Below are positions 15,577-22,474 of a stretch of DNA of 24,353 nucleotides, piece after piece (position 1 is the stretch's first letter; each line of letters opens with the position of its first letter). The notes beneath the pieces are model-generated. The model was not told the DNA's origin. It saw only the letters and a list, made by a program, of their open reading frames with translations, and searched no databases. The DNA is from CAZGCA01 sp964524145. Lineage in GTDB: Bacteria > Hydrogenedentota > CAZGCA01. Position numbers and translations under genes: made by a program. The stretch spans positions 1 to 24,353 of the forward strand of contig CAZGCA010000094.1 of NCBI GenBank assembly GCA_964524145.1. The letters run 5' to 3'.

Positions 15577-17004
15577 CTACGAACTCTGTTCGATGGGCTC
15601 ACACCTGATTGTCAGCACCCTCCGGGTGCTTCGGGTCAGTTTGAACCTGTCGTCGAGACAATGGCCCACGACCCAGAGTATCCTGCCGCCTGAGAGCACA
15701 ACGAGCGCCCGGTCCCGTTCCTCGCGGGGAACCTTCTTGTCGATGAAGTAGTCCTTGAGCTTCTTCTCGCCGGGAGCGCCAAGCGGGTGGAACCTGTCGC
15801 CCGGCATTCTTCGCCGGACAAGGACGGACTCGTGAATCATCCCGAGGTCGAAAAACTGTCGGACCGGCGTGCACAATCGTGCATAGTAGCTCGGGGCCTT
15901 CGTGCGGTTGAGCGTCCGGACCACGAACCTCGTCCCGAGCTCCGGCACCTCCTTCACACCAGGCACCCTCAGCGTCACCTGCTGGTTCGGGACAGCTCTC
16001 CTCGGGCGCACGCGCCGGATGATAGCACGGTGGTACACCGTTTCTATCTCGCACCTACCGGGCAGCGGACACCGTTTGCCGGTGTCTGTCCCGATAAGGA
16101 ACTCGTCGGCTCTCTCGACAGTTTCGTATTCGACCGTGCCGCACAGGTCGCCAATGATGCGGGCAACCATCTCGCGGCGCACGCACTCCCCCTGGCGAGC
16201 GTACTTCTGCCTGTCGAGCGTTACCCTCCCGCCCAACCTGCACACGTCCGTTCGCCGTTCGCAGTCGGCCACGGCTTTCGTGACAACTGTTTCGACGTTC
16301 CCGGCTATGCGTGCCAGCCGGACAAGCGCGCCGCGAAACTGCGGGTTGTAGTCGGACTCGACTTTGGGAACGAGGTCCAGCCGTAACCGGTTGCGGAGGT
16401 ATGTCGGCTCGAGGTTCGTTCTGTCCACTCGGTATTCGAGGCCGCGCTCGTCGAGATAGTCGAGTATCTCGTCCCGCCACACGTCGATGAGAGGCCGGAT
16501 GATCCTGCCGCGTACCGCCGGAATGCCCGTAAGCCCGCCCAGCCCGGTACCCGTGATCACCCGCATCAGGACCGTCTCGGCGAGATCGTCCGCGTGGTGG
16601 CCCAACGCGATCCTGTCCGCGTCGACCTTTCCTGCGATCTCTTCGATGTAACGGTATCTCGCGTTGCGCGCGGATATCTGAAACGACTCGCCCCGCCGTT
16701 TCCTCTCCCGCAACCGGAGCGTCCGCTGACGGTACGGGATGCCGCACTGACGTGCCACGGCACGCACAAACTCCGCGTCGCGCGTCGACCCTCCGTCGCG
16801 TGTCTTGTGGTCAACATGGGCGACACAGAGCGACAGGCGTCGTTCCGGTGCGAGCTGCCGCATCACGTCGAGCAGGCAGACCGAGTCCGGCCCGCCCGAG
16901 ACGCAGACGAGCACGCGGTTGCCGTCCCGCAGCATCCCGCGTTCGGCCACCGTGGCCCCTACTATCCGCACCAGCTTGGTGCCCGCCGTCTCCTCTCGTC
17001 GCAT
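15577..17004 (-). CDS. tilS: tRNA(Ile)-lysidine synthase
   Basis: Converts the wobble C of the CAU-anticodon isoleucine tRNA to lysidine so that it reads AUA. 475 residues from ATG 17004, which has GGAG eight bases upstream; ATG 17037 (AGGAG nine bases upstream) or GTG 17058 would add 11 or 18 residues including an unusual hydrophobic MLLLIVFW stretch. The PP-loop SGGPDS is at 36-41, followed by VAHVDHKTRDGGSTRDAEFV, LGHHADDLAETVLMR, GTGLGGLTGIP and TYLRNRLRLDLVP, all hallmarks of the catalytic domain. The C-terminal part (LVRRRMPGDRFHPLGAPGEK, KLKDYFIDKKVPREERD) is the TilS C-domain that grips the acceptor stem. A CAU tRNA gene sits about 155 bases upstream on the same strand. Confidence 0.95.
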   Translation of the reverse strand: MRREETAGTKLVRIVGATVAERGMLRDGNRVLVCVSGGPDSVCLLDVMRQLAPERRLSLCVAHVDHKTRDGGSTRDAEFVRAVARQCGIPYRQRTLRLRERKRRGESFQISARNARYRYIEEIAGKVDADRIALGHHADDLAETVLMRVITGTGLGGLTGIPAVRGRIIRPLIDVWRDEILDYLDERGLEYRVDRTNLEPTYLRNRLRLDLVPKVESDYNPQFRGALVRLARIAGNVETVVTKAVADCERRTDVCRLGGRVTLDRQKYARQGECVRREMVARIIGDLCGTVEYETVERADEFLIGTDTGKRCPLPGRCEIETVYHRAIIRRVRPRRAVPNQQVTLRVPGVKEVPELGTRFVVRTLNRTKAPSYYARLCTPVRQFFDLGMIHESVLVRRRMPGDRFHPLGAPGEKKLKDYFIDKKVPREERDRALVVLSGGRILWVVGHCLDDRFKLTRSTRRVLTIRCEPIEQSS

Positions 17005-17159
17005 GCGCCGGCTCCAAAACACGATGAGCAGGAGCATCCTCGAGCGCTCCTGCTCCACACAGCAGAGTTACGTGTCCGCGCTCCTTCCCTCAAACCCAGC
17101 CGAACGCGAACAACCCATTTCGCTGCTATTCGTTTGGCGTCCTCTATAATTGCGCTACG

Positions 17160-17236
17160 TGGTAGCGGCGCAGGGATTCGAACCCCGGACACGAGGATTA
17201 TGATTCCTCTGCTCTAACCAACTGAGCTACGCCGCC
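17160..17236 (-). tRNA. tRNA with CAU anticodon (elongator Met, or Ile2), CCA encoded
   Basis: On the minus strand a 74-base cloverleaf plus encoded CCA. Acceptor GGCGGCG pairs with CGCCGCT (G1-U72 wobble), D-arm GCTC-AGTTGGTTA-GAGC, anticodon stem GAGGA/TCCTC with loop ATCATAA, five-base variable loop, T-arm CGGGG-TTCGAAT-CCCTG, discriminator A. It lacks initiator features (no C1-A72 mismatch and no GGG/CCC anticodon stem). CAU is shared by elongator tRNA-Met and by tRNA-Ile2, the substrate of TilS encoded just downstream; the sequence alone does not let me decide. Confidence 0.95.
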
Positions 17237-17249
17237 ACCCGGTACTACG

Positions 17250-17279
17250 ATAGTACACGTTCCTCGGCCAGGTTTGCAA
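17250..17279 (-). promoter_or_regulatory. Promoter for the tRNA gene
   Basis: Reading on the minus strand, TTGCAA (17279-17274) and TACTAT (17255-17250) with an 18-base spacer lie 14 bases before the tRNA 5' end, ideal for tRNA transcription. Transcription may continue into tilS, as no T-run terminator is seen between them. Confidence 0.65.
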
Positions 17280-17415
17280 GAGATTCCGTCGGAGGCTATC
17301 TCCGGGGTGGATTGTGGTGGATGTGGGCGTGGTCCCTTTTGCTGCCAGGAAAGACCTGTCGCCACTGTGGCCACGGGGTTGTGGCTGTCGCGCTTATGGG
17401 AAAGAACCGTTGACG

Positions 17416-17799
17416 CTATTCACGCTCCTCGCCGCCGACCGGCAACGGGCGAATGCGAACACGGGTTCGTTCAAAGACAACAACAGCTCCGAGCTCCAGC
17501 ACGTCTTGTATCCCGGGCAGGTTCGCGAGCAAGAGGCCCAACTGCTTCTCGGGTCGCCGCTCCGATCCCCGCCGGAATAGGACAACGGACGGTTTGCTTT
17601 CTTTCCGCAGCGCGAGCAGTGTGCCGAAGTCGGTGTCCGCAGAGACAAGAACACGATTCTGTACGAGAGCCTTCTCAAGAACGTCCTGGTCGTCTGCCCA
17701 CTGCATTCCGCAGTCGCGCACATGCAGCGCGTCATGTCCTGCCTGCCGCAACCCTTCGGCCACTAATGGCGACAACGCATTATCAACCAGGAACTTCAT
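17416..17799 (-). CDS. DUF5615 PIN-like protein, putative toxin (VapC45-type)
   Basis: 127 residues. The start MKFLVDNALSPLVAEGLRQAGHD is typical of DUF5615 (Mut7-C-like PIN fold). Acidic residues that could hold the metal are D6, D36/D37 and the pair D55/D57 in VSADTDFGTLL, followed by KPSVVLFRRG. The family is predicted to be a ribonuclease; the mycobacterial VapC45 is a member paired with a DUF433 antitoxin. The ATG overlaps the stop of the upstream DUF433 gene by four bases (ATGA at 17799-17796), which couples translation and supports a two-gene toxin-antitoxin module. Actual toxicity and RNA target are unknown. Confidence 0.88.
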   Translation of the reverse strand: MKFLVDNALSPLVAEGLRQAGHDALHVRDCGMQWADDQDVLEKALVQNRVLVSADTDFGTLLALRKESKPSVVLFRRGSERRPEKQLGLLLANLPGIQDVLELGAVVVFERTRVRIRPLPVGGEERE

Positions 17800-18026
17800 G
17801 GGGTTATCAGCAACGGAAGTTCGCGTTCCCGAACAGCTTCAGCTGCGTAATGGAGCGCCTCGCGAATGTCCTGTTGTTCGAGGTCAGGATACGCTTCGCA
17901 TATCTCCTTTTGGCTCATGCCGTCAGCAACCATTGCGACCACGGTCGCAACGGGTATGCGCAAACCCCGGATGCAAGGTACGCCGCCCATTTGATTTGCG
18001 TTCGCTGTGATTCGTGTAAACTTCAT
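17796..18026 (-). CDS. DUF433 protein, putative antitoxin (VapB45-type)
   Basis: 76 residues from ATG 18026, with GGGAGGTG six bases upstream; an earlier in-frame start at 18050 lies before that ribosome site and is less likely. The signature GGVPCIRGLRIPVATVVAMV, then ADGMSQKEICEAYPDL and DIREALHYAAEAV, is classic DUF433, a winged-helix-like fold used as antitoxin and DNA binder. It overlaps the downstream PIN-like gene by four bases. Upstream on the minus strand a TATAAT (18155-18150) about 125 bases away may be the -10 of its promoter, though the -35 is poor. The AT-rich stretch around it could hold an operator. Confidence 0.88.
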   Translation of the reverse strand: MKFTRITANANQMGGVPCIRGLRIPVATVVAMVADGMSQKEICEAYPDLEQQDIREALHYAAEAVRERELPLLITP

Positions 18027-18206
18027 CGGTGCACCTCCCGTCGAGCACATGGCTGGCTGTCTCCGCCAGATCGACTCTCTCCGATATGTCGCAACGTCTG
18101 CATTTGGCCGAGTGATCTTCTAACAGAATACCCCAACTCTATATACGCTATTATACACCATCGGGCTGGTAGTCTGCCTCACAACCCGACGCGAAAAGGC
18201 GTTGGT

Positions 18207-18234
18207 TTGACTTGATCGGGCGAAGTGTTGTAGT
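18207..18234 (+). promoter_or_regulatory. Possible promoter for the beta-CASP / larA operon
   Basis: TTGACT (18207-18212) and TGTAGT (18229-18234) with a 16-base spacer, about 60 bases before ATG 18297. The -10 is mediocre, so this is tentative. Confidence 0.4.
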
Positions 18235-18296
18235 CTGTGGCATGTCGGCGTGATGACCGGTGGGGGCTCGAGCTGGACGGAACAGAGGAGACTTGC

Positions 18297-19688
18297 ATGA
18301 AGATAAGGTTCTGGGGTGCGACGAGAACCGTGACGGGCTCGATGCACGTCCTCGAAGTGAACGACAAGAAGGTGCTGCTCGAATGCGGCATGTACCAGGG
18401 CAAACGCAAGGTTGCGAACGAGATAAACCGCAACATCCCGTTCGAGCCGGCTGAGATAGATGCGATGATACTGTCGCACGCGCATATAGACCACAGCGGC
18501 ATCATACCGCGGCTCGTTGCGGACGGGTACGAGGGGAACATCTTCGCCACGAACGCCACGCGCGACCTGTGCAGCATCATGCTTCGGGACAGTGCGCACA
18601 TCCAGGAGCGGGACGCCGAGTATCTCAACAAACGCAAGCACCGCAAGGGCAAGCCGCCTATCGAGCCGATTTACACCATCGAGGACGCCACTGAGTCGCT
18701 GGGCCATTTCGTGGGGCTGAGCTACAACCGGCCGTTCTTTGTCACCAACGGCGTGAAAGCCACCTTCTACGACGCGGGACACATTCTGGGTTCGGCAGTT
18801 GTCCTCATAGAGGCGACCGAGAACGGCAGGAAACTGCGCATCCTGTTCACGGGCGATCTGGGCCGGGACAACCTGCCCATACTGCGCGATCCCGTCATTG
18901 TGCAGGACGCCGACGTCTATATCACCGAGGCGACCTACGGCAACCGGTTTCACGACAATATCGTGGACATGGAGAGCAAGCTCAAGGAGGTGGTCTCACA
19001 GACCGTCAACCGAGGGGGGAAGATCATCATCCCCGCGTTTAGCGTGGGCAGAACACAGAATATTGTGTACTCGCTGCACGAGCTTTTTGACAAGGGCGAA
19101 CTTCCTGCGGTACCGATATTCGTCGACAGCCCCCTGTCGACCAACGCGACGGAGATATTCCGCATGCATCCTGAATGTTACGACCGCGAGACGCTCGACA
19201 TCCTGCGGAAACACCAGGACCCGTTCGGTTTCGGCAGACTCCACTACACAGAGAATGTAGAGGAGTCAAAACGCCTCAACACGCTGGACAAACCGTGCAT
19301 TATCATCTCCGCGTCGGGCATGTGCGAAGCGGGCAGGATACTGCACCACCTGAAGAACAACGTGGGCGACCCCAAGAACACCATATTGATAGTGGGGTAT
19401 CAGGCCGAGAACACGCTGGGCAGACGTCTCGTCGAAAAACACAAGCGCGTCAGGATATTCGGCGAAGAGCGCAACGTGCGGGCCGAGGTCAGGGTGATGA
19501 ACGGGTACAGCGCCCATGCCGACAAGAGCGGCCTGCTCGCCTATGCTCGCCGCGTTGACGGCACGAATCCCCGTGTGTTCGTCGTCCATGGGGATGAAGA
19601 CCAGTGCCTAGCTTTGGCCGACCACTTACGAGGCGACGGATTCAACGACGTCGTCGTGCCGAGCAAAGGCGACGAATTTGAGCTGTAA
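18297..19688 (+). CDS. Beta-CASP metallo-beta-lactamase-fold nuclease (RNA processing type)
   Basis: 463 residues, ATG 18297 after AGAGGAG. Metal motifs: HAHIDH at 61-66, DAGHILGS (H162), FTGDLG (D187). The beta-CASP insertion has TEATYGNRFH, PLSTNATEIF and GYQAENTLGRRL, with MNGYSAHADKSGL near the C-terminus. This matches bacterial YsH1/CPSF73-like MBL-fold RNA nucleases (single- or double-strand ribonuclease such as TTHA0252), not RNase J, which has a different C-terminal domain. It probably processes or degrades RNA in the cytoplasm. The larA-like gene begins 24 bases after its stop, so the two are likely co-transcribed, though no functional link is known. Confidence 0.93.
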   Translation: MKIRFWGATRTVTGSMHVLEVNDKKVLLECGMYQGKRKVANEINRNIPFEPAEIDAMILSHAHIDHSGIIPRLVADGYEGNIFATNATRDLCSIMLRDSAHIQERDAEYLNKRKHRKGKPPIEPIYTIEDATESLGHFVGLSYNRPFFVTNGVKATFYDAGHILGSAVVLIEATENGRKLRILFTGDLGRDNLPILRDPVIVQDADVYITEATYGNRFHDNIVDMESKLKEVVSQTVNRGGKIIIPAFSVGRTQNIVYSLHELFDKGELPAVPIFVDSPLSTNATEIFRMHPECYDRETLDILRKHQDPFGFGRLHYTENVEESKRLNTLDKPCIIISASGMCEAGRILHHLKNNVGDPKNTILIVGYQAENTLGRRLVEKHKRVRIFGEERNVRAEVRVMNGYSAHADKSGLLAYARRVDGTNPRVFVVHGDEDQCLALADHLRGDGFNDVVVPSKGDEFEL

Positions 19689-19712
19689 GTCCAAACACAA
19701 GGAAGATCCCGG

Positions 19713-20990
19713 ATGAAGATAGAGTTTCCTTACGAAGGTGTTGAACCGGTCGAAGTGCCGGACGGACAACTGATGGGTGTCTATGCGCCCCAAACCGTCG
19801 AGCACGACGTGACGGAGGAGGAGCTTATTGTTGGGGCGTTGCGCAACCCTATCGGCCAGCCGCGGTTGTCGGAGCTCGTCTCGGCAAACGGAAAGACCGT
19901 CATCGTCGTCGACGACCTCACCCGGCAGACGCCGCAGGCGACGATACTCCCGTACGTGCTCGAGGAACTGGAGCTGGGGGGCGCGTGCCCCGAGAACATA
20001 CTGATTCTTATAGGGCTCGGGACACATCGCGACATGTCGGACGAGGAGATGGAGCAACGGCTCGGTTCCGACGTTTTCCGCCGGTACCAAGTCGTCAATC
20101 ACCGGTTTGACCGGGCGGACGGCGAACTGACGTTTGTGAAGAAGACAAGCGCCGGCGCGGACGTCTGGGTTAACCGGGCGGTTGTCGAGGCGGATCTTGT
20201 CATCAGCATCGGACACATAGTACCGCATCCGAACGCAGGAATGTCCGGGGGCGGCAAGATGATCCTCCCCGGGGTTTGCGGGTACGAGACGGTGGCGCAC
20301 ATGCATCTGCTCAGTTCGCGGTTCGACAACACCAAGATCACCGGGGTGACCGAGAATCCCGTACGCGCAGAGATCGATGAAGTTGCGGCGGCCACGGGTC
20401 TGCGGTTTATCGTCAACGTCGTCCAGGACCATTCCGACGGGTTGCTGCGCGTGTTTGCCGGCGACCTGATCGAGGCGCACCGTGCAGGTTGCAGGTTCTC
20501 GAGGGAGGTATACGGTGCGAGCATGCCGGGCCGGGCTGATATAGTCCTCGCCGACTCCTACCCATGCGACATCGATCTCTGGCAGGCGGCAAAGGCCATA
20601 TGCGCGACGGCGTGTGCCGCCAGACCGGGCGGCGCGGTGATACTTGTTACCCCTTGCCCGGAAGGCGTTTCGGAGATGCACCCTCTTTGGCTCGAGACAG
20701 GATTCAAGGATTCGGCGAAGATCGAGGAGGCGATTTCCAACGGCGAGGTTGACGACGTTATCGCGGCGTCCTCTGCCATAATCGTTGCGAAGATCATCGA
20801 GAAGGGGGTGGATCTCGTGCTGGTTTCTCCCGGCATATCCCGCGAAGAGACCGCAGCGCTCGGCTGCACGTACGCAGCGACACCTGCCGAAGCCTTCGAG
20901 ATGGCTGTCCATCGCCTCGGCTCGAAAGCGAAAGTCGCCGTCATCAAACACGGAGGCGAGTTACTGCCGCTTCCCGACGGGGTCGGATAG
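19713..20990 (+). CDS. larA: LarA-family nickel-pincer racemase/epimerase
   Basis: 425 residues, ATG 19713 after AAGGAAG. Motifs fit LarA: VVDDLTRQTPQATILPYVLEE cut here to VVDDLTRQTP, GLGTHR (H105), VPHPNAGMSGGGK (H172, K182) and YETVAHMH (H198). These line up with H108, H174, K184 and H200 of Lactobacillus LarA: two catalytic histidines, the lysine that anchors the pyridinium cofactor and a nickel ligand. The protein should therefore carry the nickel-pincer nucleotide and interconvert a 2-hydroxyacid stereocentre. Many LarA homologues act on substrates other than lactate, so the substrate is open. The cofactor genes larB, larC and larE are not in this window. It follows the beta-CASP gene by 24 bases. 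Confidence 0.9.
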   Translation: MKIEFPYEGVEPVEVPDGQLMGVYAPQTVEHDVTEEELIVGALRNPIGQPRLSELVSANGKTVIVVDDLTRQTPQATILPYVLEELELGGACPENILILIGLGTHRDMSDEEMEQRLGSDVFRRYQVVNHRFDRADGELTFVKKTSAGADVWVNRAVVEADLVISIGHIVPHPNAGMSGGGKMILPGVCGYETVAHMHLLSSRFDNTKITGVTENPVRAEIDEVAAATGLRFIVNVVQDHSDGLLRVFAGDLIEAHRAGCRFSREVYGASMPGRADIVLADSYPCDIDLWQAAKAICATACAARPGGAVILVTPCPEGVSEMHPLWLETGFKDSAKIEEAISNGEVDDVIAASSAIIVAKIIEKGVDLVLVSPGISREETAALGCTYAATPAEAFEMAVHRLGSKAKVAVIKHGGELLPLPDGVG

Positions 20991-21107
20991 CAGAGTGACC
21001 GATCGGTCGCGCCCGGATCGGTGTTGACGTAACTCATTGCAGGGAATCGTTTTCTGGCTTTGCGCACAGATTCCGGTACGAGGAGGCTCTGAGCGGCCAC
21101 GTGGGGG

Positions 21108-21136
21108 TTGCAATTTTCGCATCTCTTGTGTATAAT
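21108..21136 (+). promoter_or_regulatory. Strong sigma-70-type promoter upstream of the FlgM-like gene
   Basis: TTGCAA (21108-21113), 17-base spacer, perfect TATAAT (21131-21136). The leader would be about 105 bases and contains a GAACGC/GCGTTC inverted pair (21144-21149 and 21172-21177). An extra GGAGGGAG at about 21206-21213 lies upstream of the real ribosome site. The -35 is identical to that of the tRNA promoter at 17250-17279. Confidence 0.75.
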
Positions 21137-21247
21137 TCTCCTTGAACGCAATCATCAGATCAAGCTTTGGGGCGTTCCTGCCGATAGAGTAACTAGGCGT
21201 AACGTGGAGGGAGAACAAACACCCCACGAGCCGAAGGAGCGTGTGTA

Positions 21248-21547
21248 GTGATGGATGGAGTAGTTGGCGGAGTAAGACCTGTATCAGAACCCTCGCAAGG
21301 GAAACCTGCGGCGAGTCGCGACCTCGAGAAGCGCGAGAAGTCGGTCGAGCGTCACGATGACGTGAGCATATCGCCGGAGGCGCGCAAAGCCGCCCAGATT
21401 GCCCGGCTGGTCGCGATGACCAAACAGTTGCCGGATATCAGGGATGGTCGTGTCGAGGAAGCGCGCGAGAACCTCGAGCGCGGGCGTCACAACGACGAGG
21501 CGGTCATCAGAGAGACGGCTCAGCGACTTCTTGATGAGTCCCTGTAA
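21248..21547 (+). CDS. FlgM-like (anti-sigma-28 family) small protein
   Basis: 99 residues, start GTG 21248 with AAGGAG eight bases upstream (ATG 21251 is next). The N-terminal half is charged and probably disordered. The C-terminal half reads VSISPEARKAAQIARLVAMT, then LPDIRDGRVEEARENLERG and ETAQRLLDESL, matching the FlgM pattern of a serine-rich lead, short helix, R-xx-KV/RV-xx-L/A-xxx-I/L-xxG and a closing A-xx-LL helix. FlgM binds the flagellar sigma factor FliA. No flagellar gene is near, so it may regulate another sigma factor or belong to a distant flagellar regulon. Its own strong promoter and the rlpA gene 33 bases downstream suggest a two-gene transcript. Confidence 0.72.
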   Translation: MMDGVVGGVRPVSEPSQGKPAASRDLEKREKSVERHDDVSISPEARKAAQIARLVAMTKQLPDIRDGRVEEARENLERGRHNDEAVIRETAQRLLDESL

Positions 21548-21580
21548 GGCATAGTGCGAACCTGCGGGGAGGACATCCGA

Positions 21581-22006
21581 GTGTCGCGGCGTATACATTC
21601 TCCTGTTTCACATCACAGACTTTGTCGCTTGGCTTGCCTGTTGTCTCTGCTCTTGCTGTTCTCTTCCTGCTGTTGTCTCGGCGGTTTCAAAGGGGCACAA
21701 TACGACGAGATCGGTGTCGCTTCCTGGTATGGCCACCCGTATCACGGCCGGAAGACAGCAAACGGCGAAACATATAACATGGACAAGATGACCGCCGCCC
21801 ACCAGACGTTGCCGTTCGGCACGAAGATTTCCGTAACAAACCTCGAAACCGGAAAGAAGGTTAAGCTGCGTATCAACGACAGGGGGCCGTTCGTAAAGAA
21901 CAGGATACTCGACGTTTCTCGAAAGGCGGCCCACAAACTGGGTCTCTTTGAACCGGGCACGGCCACGGTGGGAATAAAAATCCTGAAACTCGGGTCGGGG
22001 AGATAA
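21581..22006 (+). CDS. rlpA: RlpA-like septal lytic transglycosylase lipoprotein
   Basis: 141 residues, start GTG 21581 with GGGGAGGA seven bases upstream; an in-frame GTG at 21554 has no ribosome site. The N-terminus LACLLSLLLLFSSC is a lipoprotein-type signal with Cys 30 as likely lipidation site, followed by two more cysteines. The double-psi beta-barrel shows GVASWYG, HGRKTANGE, MTAAHQTLPFGT and LRINDRGPF. H74 and D100 have the same spacing as the residues needed for activity in Pseudomonas RlpA (H131 and D157). It should cleave peptide-free glycan strands at division sites or act elsewhere in wall turnover. The C-terminal SPOR domain of full-length RlpA is absent. Confidence 0.93.
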   Translation: MSRRIHSPVSHHRLCRLACLLSLLLLFSSCCCLGGFKGAQYDEIGVASWYGHPYHGRKTANGETYNMDKMTAAHQTLPFGTKISVTNLETGKKVKLRINDRGPFVKNRILDVSRKAAHKLGLFEPGTATVGIKILKLGSGR

Positions 22007-22114
22007 TCTTTACAAGCTGTCGATCCGAGAGAGTTCGGTCGAATTGTCATAGTGCAAGGAAACCCCTCGTTTCGGGAATAAAACAGACCGGAGAGTTGTT
22101 AGTATAAGTGGTGG

Positions 22115-22139
22115 TAGGTAGGGATCCTCGCCTTACCTA
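22115..22139 (+). other. Small hairpin downstream of rlpA
   Basis: TAGGTAGGG (22115-22123) pairs with CCTTACCTA (22131-22139), nine pairs with one G-T, loop of seven bases. It precedes the terminator-like hairpin by 17 bases and might be part of the same 3'-end structure. No function is certain. Confidence 0.4.
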
Positions 22140-22156
22140 TTACCTCCTCTCTACAG

Positions 22157-22195
22157 GGGCTATGGTTTGATGGCGGCCATAGCCCTCCTCTTTTT
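22157..22195 (+). terminator. Intrinsic-type terminator downstream of rlpA
   Basis: GGGCTATGG (22157-22165) pairs perfectly with CCATAGCCC (22177-22185), 11-base loop, then TCCTCTTTTT ending at 22195. The T-run is a few bases late but the structure fits a factor-independent terminator for the flgM-like/rlpA transcript. Confidence 0.65.
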
Positions 22196-22246
22196 GCCCC
22201 GCGAGGTCTTTGACCTCAAACCGACGAGTCAATCTCCCATCTTTTC

Positions 22247-22334
22247 CGTGCTCGTGCTCGTTTGTGGTACTCGTAATCGTTGTTGTTCTTGCAGACGCAG
22301 TTCGAGTACGATTACGAGCACGGGCACGAGCACG
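22247..22334. repeat. 88-bp palindromic repeat built from CTCGTG/CTCGTA-like units
   Basis: CGTGCTCGTGC (22247-22257) is an exact reverse complement of GCACGAGCACG (22324-22334), and CTCGTAATCGT (22270-22280) of ACGATTACGAG (22308-22318). Six-base CTCGTG/CTCGTA units are repeated within the arms. Similar alternating CTCGTA/CTCGTG hairpins are, from memory, scattered as extragenic repeats in several PVC-related genomes. No gene is seen in the remaining bases up to 22474. Confidence 0.75.
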
Positions 22335-22474
22335 AATGGTTCTCGGCGCTGGTCCCTCGCCTCGACTGCGAAACTTGACTCATTTGTTAAGCTTTGCCCC
22401 CATAGAAACGGACAGGGTTCTATCCTCGCGTATGTCGGCAGCTATTCTGACGTGCTCTTCGCGTGGCGCGGAAG

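Noticed and set aside
17274..18215. 313-codon plus-strand open frame opposite the DUF433/DUF5615 pair
   Set aside because: No ribosome site, low-complexity shadow composition, and both minus-strand genes are recognised families.
19626..20951. 441-codon minus-strand open frame opposite larA
   Set aside because: Antisense shadow; the plus-strand protein has all LarA motifs.
20998..21022. ACCGATC/GATCGGT pair after larA as a terminator
   Set aside because: Short stem and no T-run; could be chance.
22247..22334. CRISPR array or tandem repeat
   Set aside because: Units are inverted and degenerate, with no regular unique spacers and no cas genes.
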